Positions 8,604 to 17,774 are shown, counted from the stretch's first letter. The stretch: DNA of 57,932 nucleotides from Phycisphaerae bacterium (GCA_002706885.1 PAKY01000031.1:1-57932), one strand, 5' to 3'. The notes: a model not told the origin generated them from the sequence alone. A program made the numbers and translations.

Positions 8604-10771
8604 GCCGGGCGCTCTCACCATCTTCGGGCGTCGGCATCGGCGGGCTGACGCCTCGACGTGTCCTCGAACGGCTCCACGCGAACCGGGGATTGATCGTCCC
8701 GCTCGGCTTCGTGATGCTCCTCGCGGTCGTGCTGGTGCCGATGCCGCCCGCGGTGCTCGACCTGATGATTAGCGTGAACATCGCGCTCGCGGTGATCGTG
8801 CTCCTGACCACGCTGCACGTCACCAAGCCGCTCGAGTTCAGCGTCTTCCCAAGCCTTCTCCTCGCCACGACGCTGCTCCGCCTCGTGCTCAACGTCGCTT
8901 CGACGAGGCTCATCCTCACCGCGGACGCCAACAGCCCCGAGGAGGCGATGAGCGTCGCGGGTCAGGTGATCCGGACGTTCGGTGAATTTGTCGCGGGCGG
9001 CGAACTCGTCGTCGGCGTGATCATCTTCCTGATCCTGATGGTCGTGCAGTTCATGGTGGTCACCAAGGGCGCGGGGCGCATCAGCGAAGTCGCGGCCCGT
9101 TTCACCCTCGACGCCATGCCCGGCAAGCAGATGGCGATCGACAGCGATCTGAACGCCGGCCTGATCAACGAGCAGGAGGCCCGACAGCGCCGCGATTCGA
9201 TCACGCGTGAGGCCGATTTCTACGGCTCGATGGACGGCGCCAGCAAGTTCGTGAAGGGCGATGCCGTCGCGGGCATCATCATCACCGCGATCAACATCGT
9301 CGGCGGCTTCGCGATCGGCATGATTCAGCGCGGTTGGCCCGCCCAGCAGACCGCCGAAACGTTCACGATATTGACCGTGGGCGATGGGCTGACGAGCCAG
9401 ATCCCCAGCCTCGTCATCTCGATCGCCAGCGCCCTGATCGTCACCCAGTCAAGCCAGGAGGGCGAGTTGGGCAGCGAACTGACCAAGCAGCTATCGAGCC
9501 AGCCCCGCGGCCTGCTCATCACGGGCGGCTTCCTCGTTATGCTCGCGCTGACGCCGCTCCCGACGATCCCGCTCCTCACGATCGGCGCCCTGATCATCAC
9601 CATGGCGATCCTCACGCTCCGCGCCGCGAAGAAGAAGCGTGCCTCCATCCAGACCGGCGCCCACGCCGCGTCCGAGGCCGCGCCGGAGCCGCCGCCCGTC
9701 GAGGACCTGCTCAAGGTGGACGTGCTCGAGCTCGAGGTCGGCTACGGCCTCGTCGGGCTGGTCGACAAGGCCCAGGGCGGCGACCTGCTCGAGCGGATCA
9801 CCGCCGTCCGACGTCAGCTCGCGGTCGAGCTCGGCCTCGTCATGCCCCCCGTCCGCATCCGAGACAACATGCAGCTCGGGCAGCAGATCTACCGTGTGAA
9901 GGTCAGAGGCAACGCTGTCGCCGAGAGCGTCGTGCACGCGGGCAAGCTCCTCGCCATGGACTCGGGCATCACCACCGGGCGCCTCGACGGCGAGCCGACC
10001 AAGGAGCCCGCGTTCGGCCTCGACGCGTGGTGGATCGACGCTTCCATGAAACAGCGGGCCGAGACGATGAATTACACCGTCGTCGATCCGAGCACCGTCA
10101 TCGCGACCCACCTCACCGAGGTCACCAAGCGCCACGGCGCCGAACTGCTGACACGCGAAGAAGTCTCAAACCTCGTCGAGGGGCTCAAGGCCAAAGCCCC
10201 AAAGCTTGTCGAGGAGGTCATCCCGGGGACGGTCAAGCTCGGCGACCTGCAGAAGGTGCTCCAGAACCTCCTTGCCGAGGGCGTTCCGGTGCGCGACATG
10301 GAGACGATCGTTGAGACTCTCGGCGACTGGGCTCCCAAGACGGGCGATCTCGATGTCCTCACCGAGTACGCGCGCCACGCCCTCCGTCGCACGATCTGTC
10401 ACCAGCACGCATCTCCGATGGAGGGTGGCGGTCTGCGGCTCGTTTGCGTGACGCTCGACCCAGCGTTCGAGGACCAGATCAGCGCGTACGTCGAACGCGG
10501 CGCAGCGGGCACGACCGTGAACATGCCAGCGCGGGAGGCTCAGCGGTTCACGAAGCGCATCGCGAGCGCCCTCGAACGGGTGACCATGGCGGGGCATCCC
10601 GCCGTCGTCGTGGCGTCGCCGCAGGTCCGCGGTCCGGTCCGTCAAATGATCGCCCCGACACTCCCGCACGTGGCGGTGCTCGGCTACAACGAGGTATCGA
10701 GCGACGTCGAGGTTGAGTCGATGGGGCTCGTTGCCCCAGCCGGCGCCGAGATGGCGGGCGCCGCGGCCTGA
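8600..10771 (+). CDS. flhA: Flagellar export protein FlhA
   Basis: 723-residue export gate subunit that forms the nonameric cytoplasmic ring and couples the ion gradient to secretion. The membrane half has 'FPSLLLATTLLRLVLNVASTRLIL', and the FHIPEP-type loop has 'RFTLDAMPGKQMAIDSDLNAG', as in all FlhA proteins. The cytoplasmic half contains 'LELEVGYGL' and the 'ARHALRR' helix region. The GTG start overlaps the flhB stop by four bases. Length matches the family (about 690-720). Confidence 0.97.
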   Translation: MSRALSPSSGVGIGGLTPRRVLERLHANRGLIVPLGFVMLLAVVLVPMPPAVLDLMISVNIALAVIVLLTTLHVTKPLEFSVFPSLLLATTLLRLVLNVASTRLILTADANSPEEAMSVAGQVIRTFGEFVAGGELVVGVIIFLILMVVQFMVVTKGAGRISEVAARFTLDAMPGKQMAIDSDLNAGLINEQEARQRRDSITREADFYGSMDGASKFVKGDAVAGIIITAINIVGGFAIGMIQRGWPAQQTAETFTILTVGDGLTSQIPSLVISIASALIVTQSSQEGELGSELTKQLSSQPRGLLITGGFLVMLALTPLPTIPLLTIGALIITMAILTLRAAKKKRASIQTGAHAASEAAPEPPPVEDLLKVDVLELEVGYGLVGLVDKAQGGDLLERITAVRRQLAVELGLVMPPVRIRDNMQLGQQIYRVKVRGNAVAESVVHAGKLLAMDSGITTGRLDGEPTKEPAFGLDAWWIDASMKQRAETMNYTVVDPSTVIATHLTEVTKRHGAELLTREEVSNLVEGLKAKAPKLVEEVIPGTVKLGDLQKVLQNLLAEGVPVRDMETIVETLGDWAPKTGDLDVLTEYARHALRRTICHQHASPMEGGGLRLVCVTLDPAFEDQISAYVERGAAGTTVNMPAREAQRFTKRIASALERVTMAGHPAVVVASPQVRGPVRQMIAPTLPHVAVLGYNEVSSDVEVESMGLVAPAGAEMAGAAA

Positions 10772-10797
10772 GAAAGGTGACGCTGCGCCGACGGTTG

Positions 10798-10806
10798 TGA
10801 TATTGT
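10798..10806 (+). promoter_or_regulatory. Possible extended -10 element upstream of flhF
   Basis: TGATATTGT fits an extended -10 box (TG, one base, TATTGT). No clear -35 is seen. A transcript from here would begin near 10813 and carry a ~52-base leader before flhF. This would restart transcription within the flagellar cluster, in the 93-base gap between flhA and flhF. Confidence 0.33.
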
Positions 10807-10864
10807 GGAAGCATGGCTGGGCAGGAGGCCCGGCGAAGCACAATTCGAGAGCGGGTGAGCCAGG

Positions 10865-12325
10865 ATGGCGGGCACGCAACCAACCACAATCAAGGCAGGG
10901 TCGATGGCCGAGGCGCTCGCCGAGGTCAAGCGAACCTTCGGGCCCGACGCGGTGATCATCCGGACGAGATGCGTCCGCGCGGGCGGGGCGCTCGGCGTCG
11001 GTGGGCGCGACGTCTACGAGATCACCGCCGCGGGATCGGGTGAGCACGCGGCGCCCGCGCCGATGACGGCGGACGAGCGCATGACGCGAGCCTCCGCAGC
11101 GATGGCGTCGACTGACGACGATTTCAGCCCATTCAGCGTTGCGACGTTCCCCGAGCCGCGGCGGTCGAAGCCGCAGACCGGAGCGGGCGTGCCGGAGGAG
11201 CTTCTCCCGAAGAAGCGCGTCGCCGTCGCACCGCCACCGCCGACGACGGACCGCGCGGCGCCTCCGCCGTCGAAGCGTGAGGCGCCAAAGCCCGAGGCGC
11301 CGAGGCCCGAACCTCAGAAACAAGCAGCGCCGAAGAAGGCCCCTCGCGCGCTGACGCCGCCCACGACGTCGGACGACGATCGGGCGGCCGAGATCGAGCG
11401 GGAACTCGCGTCGCTCCGAGGCATGGTCGAAGAGATCATGAAGCAGACGAAGGGGGCCTCCTCCACGACGGCGGCCCCTCGAGAGGGCGTGCCCAACTCG
11501 CGACGGCCCGTCGCTGTCCCCGAGTCAGTTGAACGGCTCGGCCGCCGGCTCGCCGAGCAGCAAACGCCACCCGCGACCATCGAAGAGCTTCAGCGAGCGA
11601 TCGCTTCGGAACTGACCCCGAGTGAGTGCGCCGATGACGACCTCGTCCGCGCAACCGCTGCGCGTCTGATCGCTGAACGCATCCCGACGAGCGACGGGAA
11701 GATCGATACCGGCCCCGACCCCCGCGTCATTGCGCTCATCGGGCCGACGGGCGTCGGGAAGACCACGACCATCGCCAAGCTCGCGGCGTTGCTCAAGCTC
11801 CGCCACGGCCGTCGCGTGGCGCTCATCACCACGGATACCTACCGCATCGCGGCGGCGGAACAGCTCCGGGTGTACGCCGACATCATCGGTCTGCCGCTCC
11901 GCGTGACGACCCGCCCCGAAGAGGCGGCCCGAGCTCGCGAGGAACTCGGTCGCACGCACGACGTGGTCATTGTCGACACCCCCGGACGGAGCCAACGTGA
12001 CGCCCGCCGGATCGACGAGCTCGCGAACATCCTCGCGGCGGTCCAGCCCGACGAGCGACGTCTCGTCTGCTCCGCCGCGACAGGCGGGGAGGCCATCTCA
12101 CGCGTCAACGACGCCTACGCCGCCGCCTGGCCGGACGGGCTCATCCTCTCCAAGCTCGATGAGGCGCCGGGCGCCGGTGTCATCCTCGATGCCGTCGAAC
12201 GCACGAAGCTGCCGATCGCGTACATCACCACAGGCCAGGAAGTACCCGACGACATCGAAGGCGCCACGTCCGCGTCGCTCGCGGGGCTGATCCTCGACGG
12301 CTTCGAGACATCGAGGCGCCGGTGA
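10865..12325 (+). CDS. flhF: Flagellar placement GTPase FlhF
   Basis: 486-residue SRP-type GTPase that sets flagellar position and number. The N-terminal domain has 'SMAEALAEVKRTFGPDAVIIRTR', the FlhF signature. A long Pro/Lys/Ala-rich linker follows, then the NG domain: G1 motif GPTGVGKT at residues 293-300, 'ITTDTYRIAAAEQL', and G3 'VDTPGRSQRD'. G4 is 'LSKLDEAPGAG'. ATG 10865 has only a weak ribosome-binding site. A leaderless-looking ATG at 10813 is out of frame with it. flhG overlaps the end by four bases. Confidence 0.95.
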   Translation: MAGTQPTTIKAGSMAEALAEVKRTFGPDAVIIRTRCVRAGGALGVGGRDVYEITAAGSGEHAAPAPMTADERMTRASAAMASTDDDFSPFSVATFPEPRRSKPQTGAGVPEELLPKKRVAVAPPPPTTDRAAPPPSKREAPKPEAPRPEPQKQAAPKKAPRALTPPTTSDDDRAAEIERELASLRGMVEEIMKQTKGASSTTAAPREGVPNSRRPVAVPESVERLGRRLAEQQTPPATIEELQRAIASELTPSECADDDLVRATAARLIAERIPTSDGKIDTGPDPRVIALIGPTGVGKTTTIAKLAALLKLRHGRRVALITTDTYRIAAAEQLRVYADIIGLPLRVTTRPEEAARAREELGRTHDVVIVDTPGRSQRDARRIDELANILAAVQPDERRLVCSAATGGEAISRVNDAYAAAWPDGLILSKLDEAPGAGVILDAVERTKLPIAYITTGQEVPDDIEGATSASLAGLILDGFETSRRR

Positions 12326-13233
12326 CTGTCCGAATGCTCGAGCACCGACGCGACCAGGCCTCGAGGCTCCGCGAGGAGATCGAAGCAGGACGCCGTCGCC
12401 CTCCAAACAGCTCCTCATCGTCGGCCGTCATCGGCGCTCCGCGCGGACTCGTCGTCGCCATCGCCTCGGGCAAGGGCGGTGTGGGAAAGACCACCGCGGC
12501 CGTCAACATCGCCGCGGTCCTAGCGGCCTCTCTGAAGGTCACGCTCGTCGACGCCGACCTCGGCGTCGCCAACGCGGACATCCTTTGTGGCGTTGAAGCC
12601 AGGCGACGCCTCGGTCGCGATCACGATGCGGCGCAAGTCGCCACGCCGACACCCTACGGATTCGACCTGATCGCTGGCGCTGTGGGGCCGGGCGTTGAGC
12701 AGAACCCCGATGCAGCGGGTCCGCTCGTGCGCACGCTCGCCGTGCTAGCGGCCAAACGCGATGTCGTGATCGTCGACCTCGGCGCTGGTGTCGGACGCTT
12801 CGTGACAGGAGTTATGGCCGCCGCCGACCGCTCCATCATCGTCACCACGCCCGAGCCCACTGCGCAGGCCGACGCGTACATGCTCTTCAAGTGCCTGCGC
12901 CGCCGCCTCGACGCGTCGGGCATCGGCGGCGCTTCACTCGATGGTCGACTCGGCGTGATCGTCAACATGGCCAATGGCCACGACGAAGGTCGTATGGCCC
13001 ATCGTCGGCTTCGCGCGACAACGGAGCGGTTCCTCCGCTGGTCACCGTCTCTACTCGGCGCCATTCGACGCGACGCCAGCGTGTCAAAGGCGGTGGGGCG
13101 ACGCAAGCCGCTGGTGGTCGCAAGCCGGGGCCGACCTGCGGCGAAGGATCTCCACGCGATCGGGGATCGCCTCGCGACGATGGTCGGATCCAGCGTCGAG
13201 GCGTCCGCCCTCGGGCGTCGCGCCATCCGCTAA
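12322..13233 (+). CDS. flhG: MinD/ParA-like flagellar number regulator FlhG
   Basis: 303-residue ATPase of the MinD family that limits flagellar number and stimulates FlhF. Near the N-terminus is 'DQASRLR', matching the DQAxxLR activator motif known in FlhG proteins. The deviant Walker A motif GKGGVGKTT begins at residue 50, and 'VTLVDADLGVANADIL' is the switch I/A' region. The C-terminus is Arg-rich and could form a membrane-binding helix. The GTG start overlaps the flhF stop (GTGA). Confidence 0.95.
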   Translation: MTVRMLEHRRDQASRLREEIEAGRRRPPNSSSSSAVIGAPRGLVVAIASGKGGVGKTTAAVNIAAVLAASLKVTLVDADLGVANADILCGVEARRRLGRDHDAAQVATPTPYGFDLIAGAVGPGVEQNPDAAGPLVRTLAVLAAKRDVVIVDLGAGVGRFVTGVMAAADRSIIVTTPEPTAQADAYMLFKCLRRRLDASGIGGASLDGRLGVIVNMANGHDEGRMAHRRLRATTERFLRWSPSLLGAIRRDASVSKAVGRRKPLVVASRGRPAAKDLHAIGDRLATMVGSSVEASALGRRAIR

Positions 13234-13251
13234 AACTCTTCGATCGCGCTC

Positions 13252-13596
13252 ATGTCGCGACCCCCCCGGGCCGATGCCTCAGCGATGGCATCGCCGGAGC
13301 GAGACGCGACGGAGGGACTCGGCCAGAGCGCGAGCTCGATGGTCGCGGGCATGCTCGCGATGTCCGCGTTCCTAGTCGCCGTCATCGCGGGTCTCTCCGC
13401 CGGCGCCACACCGCTCAACACACTCTCTCGCGCCACCACGGCAATGCTCGTCTGCTATTTCGTGGGCCTGTTTCTCGGCGTTGCCGGTTCGTCGGCGTGT
13501 CGCGAGTTCCTGACGAAGTTCCGTGACGACAACCCCATACCGGAGGTGCCGGAACTGCCGCAGGAGGTCACGCATCATCTTGGCGATGACAAATGA
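13252..13596 (+). CDS. Small two-helix membrane protein in flagellar cluster, unknown function
   Basis: 114 residues, no family recognised. A polar N-terminus of about 28 residues precedes two hydrophobic helices ('SSMVAGMLAMSAFLVAVIAGLSAG' region and 'AMLVCYFVGLFLGVAG'), followed by a charged C-terminal tail with 'EVPELPQEV'. It starts 18 bases after flhG and precedes the sigma factor gene, so it is probably cotranscribed with flhF-flhG and may act in flagellar placement or regulation; that is inference from position only. No good ribosome-binding site is seen. Confidence 0.72.
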   Translation: MSRPPRADASAMASPERDATEGLGQSASSMVAGMLAMSAFLVAVIAGLSAGATPLNTLSRATTAMLVCYFVGLFLGVAGSSACREFLTKFRDDNPIPEVPELPQEVTHHLGDDK

Positions 13597-13681
13597 ATCG
13601 ATCGCGCCGCGCGAGCCCCTGTTCGGGCGGCGAGAAAGTGAATGATTGTTCACACATGTACCGCGCAAGCATGAAAGATTC

Positions 13682-13690
13682 TGGTATAGT
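13682..13690 (+). promoter_or_regulatory. Extended -10 promoter element for the fliA-type sigma gene
   Basis: TGGTATAGT is a close match to an extended -10 element (TGN then TATAGT versus TATAAT) in an AT-richer patch of the 226-base gap before the sigma factor gene. No -35 hexamer is found 15-18 bases upstream, as is common for extended -10 promoters. It would give a leader of about 125 bases. Confidence 0.42.
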
Positions 13691-13822
13691 TCCGGTTGTC
13701 GAGTTTGAGCGGCGGGGCCAGGACGGCCGTTTCGTTCAAGTCACACACCGGCGTCCCCCGCGTTCTTCTGGCGGGTTCGGGCGCGACAAACAGCATCGAC
13801 ACGTAGGGTCAAGGAGCGGACC

Positions 13823-14689
13823 GTGTCACTAGTCAAAGCATCCCTCGCGTTCTCCCCACGCAGCGGCGCCCGGTCGTCGGCTCGTCACGCCGAAGCCTCA
13901 GGCAAGGCCTCACCGTTCGACGACATCCCGATCGAACAGGTCTGGGAGCGTTACCTCGAAGGCCGCGACGTCGACATTCGTAACTTCCTTTGGGAGAAGT
14001 ACCTCCATCTGGTGCGATACAACGCCGAGCGCATCTATGCTCGTCTCCCCGATGAGGTGGATCTCGAAGACCTCATGTCCGCGGGCCTCTTCGGCCTCAT
14101 GGACGCCATCGATGGCTACGACCCCGCTCGCCTCGTGAAGTTCGAGACCTATTGCGCCCAGCGCATCCGCGGCGCCATCCTCGACGAGCTCCGCTCCATG
14201 GACTGGGTCCCGCGCCTGGTGCGTCACCGCACGAGCCGCGTCGACGAGGCCCGTCGCCAGATCGAGGCGGAAACCGGTCATCGCGCTACAGACGACATGG
14301 TCGCCAAGCGCCTCAACATCGATCCGGGCGAGTTCGAGAAGTACCGCCGCGACTCCGAGGCCAAGAACATCACCAGCCTGTCGCGCACCTTCAACTCGAG
14401 CGACGGCAACCGCGATCTCCGCGAGATCGACGTCATCCGCGACGAGTCGCAGATCAACCCGGTGCAGTCGCTCCAGCGCCGCGACATCAAGGACCTCATC
14501 ACCAAGGGCCTCAGCCGCGCCGAACGCCTCATCGTCGTGCTCTACTCCTACGAGAGCATGACCATGAAGGAGATCGGCGCCACCCTCGACCTCTCCGAGA
14601 GGCGCGTCAGCCAGATGCACAGCTCGATCCTGCTCCGCCTCAAGGCCCACATGCAGCACCATCTCCGCGACCTTCAGCCCGCTGAGTAA
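13823..14689 (+). CDS. fliA: RNA polymerase sigma factor of the FliA/WhiG (sigma-28) type
   Basis: 288-residue sigma-70 family factor lacking region 1. Region 2 has 'RYNAERIYARLPDEVDLEDLMSAGLFGLMDAI' and 'KFETYCAQRIRGAILDELRSMDW', the hallmark of FliA/WhiG/SigD factors. Region 4 has 'MTMKEIGATLDLSERRVSQMHSSI'. It should direct late flagellar genes from sigma-28 promoters. The GTG start at 13823 follows AAGGAG. The N-terminal ~30 residues are extra. No anti-sigma flgM is seen nearby. Confidence 0.95.
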   Translation: MSLVKASLAFSPRSGARSSARHAEASGKASPFDDIPIEQVWERYLEGRDVDIRNFLWEKYLHLVRYNAERIYARLPDEVDLEDLMSAGLFGLMDAIDGYDPARLVKFETYCAQRIRGAILDELRSMDWVPRLVRHRTSRVDEARRQIEAETGHRATDDMVAKRLNIDPGEFEKYRRDSEAKNITSLSRTFNSSDGNRDLREIDVIRDESQINPVQSLQRRDIKDLITKGLSRAERLIVVLYSYESMTMKEIGATLDLSERRVSQMHSSILLRLKAHMQHHLRDLQPAE

Positions 14690-14724
14690 AGCGCTCCTTC
14701 CCGATCATCCGCTCCGAGCTCTCC

Positions 14725-14774
14725 CCGCCCGGCTCGTCTTGGCAAGCCCCCGCTTGCCCAGGCGTGCCGGGCGG
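14725..14774 (+). terminator. Nested stem-loop after the sigma factor gene
   Basis: Outer arms CCGCCCGG (14725-14732) and CCGGGCGG (14767-14774) enclose an inner perfect hairpin GGCAAGC / CCCC / GCTTGCC (14741-14758). The right arm is followed by a pyrimidine-rich TCTTGCATTTC. It lies in the 99-base gap between the flagellar sigma gene and folK and is a plausible terminator for the flagellar cluster, though the T-tract is weak. Confidence 0.45.
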
Positions 14775-14788
14775 TCTTGCATTTCACC

Positions 14789-15289
14789 ATGCCCGACCGC
14801 CCCGTCGAATCGGACCTGCCAGCCTGGATCGGACTCGGAGCCAACCTCGGCGACCGGCGCGGGTCACTCGAAGCCGCCGTGGCGGCGATCGATCGACTCC
14901 CCGAAACACGGGTTGATCAAGTTTCCACGTTCATCGAAACGCCGCCCGTTGGGCCGATCGAGCAGCCGACCTACCTGAACGGCGTCGTGCGCATCCGGAC
15001 GACGATTGACGCCGTCAGCCTGCTCGGCTGTCTCCTGACGATCGAGCGACGACACGGTCGGGATCGATCGCGTGAATCCAGATGGGGGCCGCGCACCCTC
15101 GATCTCGATCTCCTGATGTACCATGACTTCGTGCTCGCGAGCGATGACCTCACCATTCCGCACCCGAGGATGCACGAGCGGCTCTTCGTACTGGCGCCGC
15201 TCGCGGAGATCGATCCGGATCTGATGATCCCTGGTAGGGGCGCACCGGTCGCGCAACTCGCAGCGTCCCTCTCGAGCACGGCGTCATGA
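14789..15289 (+). CDS. folK: 2-amino-4-hydroxy-6-hydroxymethyldihydropteridine pyrophosphokinase (FolK)
   Basis: About 166-residue cytoplasmic HPPK that transfers pyrophosphate from ATP to the pterin in folate synthesis. It has the opening 'WIGLGANLGDR', the 'RDRSRESRWGPRTLDLDLLMY' catalytic stretch, and 'IPHPRMHERLFVLAPLAEI', all HPPK signatures. Length is normal. ATG 14789 is chosen since the family starts just before 'GLGANLGDR'; a TTG at 14777 is possible. Its end overlaps the next gene by four bases (ATGA). Confidence 0.95.
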   Translation: MPDRPVESDLPAWIGLGANLGDRRGSLEAAVAAIDRLPETRVDQVSTFIETPPVGPIEQPTYLNGVVRIRTTIDAVSLLGCLLTIERRHGRDRSRESRWGPRTLDLDLLMYHDFVLASDDLTIPHPRMHERLFVLAPLAEIDPDLMIPGRGAPVAQLAASLSSTAS

Positions 15290-16578
15290 GGCGGGCAGCC
15301 GCACTGCTGGCAGCGTTGCTGGCGACCGCCATCGAAGCACAGCCGATCGCGGCGCGAGGTTGGGCGAACGCTCGCGACCTGATGACCATCGGCGATAGGT
15401 TCGTTGCCACCCACGCGGTCCGGCCCTGGGCCGCCAAGGTCACCGTTCGTCAGAACGCCGCGCGCCCGGCGACGCTCGATGTCGCGTACTTCCCGCAGAG
15501 CTACCTCCGTCTCGAGTTCGAGGCTCTGGTTGCTGAGATGCAAGCCAGCGAGTTGCGAGCATGGCGACCGGGTCGGGAGGACGTCGTCTTCCGGATCGAG
15601 CGAGACGGCGTTTCCACGGCCGATCTGCTCGCCGAGGCCCTGCCCCCTCTCTGGCTGCCGCCGCTCCAGATCGCTCTCACCCGCGACCCGCGCCACCTAC
15701 CGCTGATCGGTGGGATGGGCTCTGGCATGCTGGCTGACACCGTCGTCGTCGATTTCGCGGCCTCCAGCCCCTGCGATGTGATCTATCGCGGCCGCGCAGA
15801 CGGCGGTTCATTCGCGTTGACCGTCGAGTCCGCCACCGGGCGCATGCGGACGTGGTCGTGGATCCCCGACGCCGCTGATTCGGGCGTCGTGTTCGAGATG
15901 GCCTATCACGAGCCGCCGCCCCATCACGAGACCGACTACGTCGTCCCGCCCGATCGCTTCGTTGACGATCTCGCTCTGCTGCCCGGGCCGTCGTCCGTGT
16001 CCTGGCCGACGGTTCCGTCCTTCGCCGGCGCGCTTCTCGCTCCGCTCGATCCGGGCGACAACGACCGGTGGTCATTCGCCGACGCGATGGAGGCCGCAGC
16101 GGAGCATCAGCATTCCGGCGACGGCGACACCCGATTCATCTTCCTCGCGATCCCACTTGAAGCGACGAGCGACGTCGACGCGAGGGCGATGATCGAGGCG
16201 TTCCGCGCGGGGCTGCGTTCGGCTCGGAACCGCCTTGCGTCGCGGCTGGACGTCTCGTTCTCGCTCCCGACACGCCTCGTTGGACGGGTGATCTTCGTCG
16301 CGGGCCCGTCCGATCCGCTGCTCGGGGCGGCACGAGACCTGACGGCGGAACTGCCGCCGATCCGACGAGCCTCCGGCGCGTCGGGCGTCGAAACGGCAAC
16401 CCCCGCGTGGTTGTGGTCGCCGACCCGACGCCTCTGTGCGGGCGGCGATACCGGCCCAATGCCGACGATTCACATCATCGACACCGCGCGCCGAACCGAG
16501 CGGTCGGAGGTCGTGCCGGCTGACGGCGAGGCGATCACTCGGGCGATTTTCGGAGAATCGGAATCGGACGAGCCGTGA
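15286..16578 (+). CDS. Secreted protein of unknown function
   Basis: 430 residues with a clear signal peptide ('RRAAALLAALLATAIEAQP'). The N-terminal half is beta-rich, with strands such as 'LDVAYFPQSYLRLEFEALV' and 'FALTVESATGRMRTWSW', resembling outer membrane lipoprotein-sorting or DUF2092-type folds, but I cannot assign it. A second part around residues 280-350 has 'FIFLAIPLE' and 'GRVIFVAGP', which could be a separate alpha/beta domain. It starts inside folK (ATGA overlap), so the two are coupled despite unrelated roles. Convergent with xerC; stops are six bases apart. Confidence 0.8.
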   Translation: MRRAAALLAALLATAIEAQPIAARGWANARDLMTIGDRFVATHAVRPWAAKVTVRQNAARPATLDVAYFPQSYLRLEFEALVAEMQASELRAWRPGREDVVFRIERDGVSTADLLAEALPPLWLPPLQIALTRDPRHLPLIGGMGSGMLADTVVVDFAASSPCDVIYRGRADGGSFALTVESATGRMRTWSWIPDAADSGVVFEMAYHEPPPHHETDYVVPPDRFVDDLALLPGPSSVSWPTVPSFAGALLAPLDPGDNDRWSFADAMEAAAEHQHSGDGDTRFIFLAIPLEATSDVDARAMIEAFRAGLRSARNRLASRLDVSFSLPTRLVGRVIFVAGPSDPLLGAARDLTAELPPIRRASGASGVETATPAWLWSPTRRLCAGGDTGPMPTIHIIDTARRTERSEVVPADGEAITRAIFGESESDEP

Positions 16579-16584
16579 CGGCTC

Positions 16585-17631
16585 TCAGCCCGCCTCGGCC
16601 CGCGGATGCGCCTTGTCGTACGCGTCGTGCAGACGCTGCGCCGTCAGGTGCGTATAGACCTGCGTCGTGCTCAGCGACTGGTGGCCCAGCAGTTCCTGCA
16701 CGCTGCGCAGATCCGCGCCGTTGTCGAGCAGGTGTGTCGCCAGGCTGTGGCGGAGCGTGTGCGGGCTGATGCTCGGGTCGAGCCCCGCTTCGCGGAGGTA
16801 CTTGTCGAGCTTCCGTCGCACGGAGCGCGAGCTGAGACGCTGGCCGTGCTTGTTGACGAACAGCGGGTGCCCCGTCCGTTCGCCCCGTCGCGCGGCCTCC
16901 CAGAACGTCGCGAAGCGGTTGTCGGCGCACAGGAGATCGACGTACCGCTGAATGGCCGCGAGCGCGTGGCGTCCCAGCGGGACGAGGCGTTCCTTCTTGC
17001 CCTTGCCGCGAACCTGGAGCGCCTCGTTCTCGAAGTTCAGGTCCTCCATCGAGAGGCCCACCAGTTCGCTGACGCGGATGCCCGTCGAATAGAGCGTCTC
17101 GAGGATCGCGCGATCGCGGCGTCCGAGGATGTTGTCGTCTGGCGGCGCCGAGAGCAGCCGCTCAACCTGCTCGACCGTGATCGCCTTCGGAAGGCGCTTG
17201 GCCTGCCGCGGCGTCCGGATGAGCGTCATCGGGTTGTTCGCGACGAACCCCCTCTTGAGGGCCCACTTGTAGAACGAGCGGAGCGTCGCAATCTTCCGCG
17301 CCATGGTGGCGGGGGAGTACTGCTTGTCAGCGAGGTGCGCGAGGAACGTCCTCACGCCCTCAGCGTCGGAGCCGACGATGATGTCCGTGATCGAGCTGGG
17401 GCGGATCTCGCCCGCGATCGTCTCGGGCGCGGGACGGTTGGCCTCGGCGCTCTCGCGGATCGCCTCGTAGCGGGAAAGCTCCAACGCCTCGCTCGGCTCG
17501 ATCCCGTTCGATTCGGCGATGAAGTCCGCGTACTGCCGGAGGTCGGCGCTGTAGCACCGCGCCGTGTACGGGCTGAAATGCCGTTCATGGATGAGGGCTT
17601 CTGTGAACGCCTCAGCGATCGGCAACTTCAT
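16585..17631 (-). CDS. xerC: XerC/XerD-type tyrosine recombinase
   Basis: 348-residue site-specific recombinase, most likely resolving chromosome dimers at dif. The N-terminal SAM-like domain has 'HFSPYTARCYSADLRQY'. The catalytic domain has the first Arg in 'YSTGIRVSELVGL', 'GKGKKERLVPLG', the box II motif HTLRHS with His291 and Arg294, 'LLGHQSLSTTQ' and nucleophile Tyr326. All catalytic residues are present. About 40 extra residues lie in the N-terminal domain compared with typical 300-residue XerC/D. ATG 17631 has GGTGGAGG upstream; a longer frame to 17661 is unsupported. Confidence 0.93.
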   Translation of the reverse strand: MKLPIAEAFTEALIHERHFSPYTARCYSADLRQYADFIAESNGIEPSEALELSRYEAIRESAEANRPAPETIAGEIRPSSITDIIVGSDAEGVRTFLAHLADKQYSPATMARKIATLRSFYKWALKRGFVANNPMTLIRTPRQAKRLPKAITVEQVERLLSAPPDDNILGRRDRAILETLYSTGIRVSELVGLSMEDLNFENEALQVRGKGKKERLVPLGRHALAAIQRYVDLLCADNRFATFWEAARRGERTGHPLFVNKHGQRLSSRSVRRKLDKYLREAGLDPSISPHTLRHSLATHLLDNGADLRSVQELLGHQSLSTTQVYTHLTAQRLHDAYDKAHPRAEAG

Positions 17632-17774
17632 CGCGGCAATCCTCCACCCCGCCCCCACCAAACGGGCGGATCATGCTGCGCCGACGGGACGGAGCGGCCC
17701 TCCCCGGCCGCTCGATCCCGCACGGCGATTCGTGTCGGGCTGTCTTGGGGCCGTTGAAGGCCCGCTTCGGTCAA

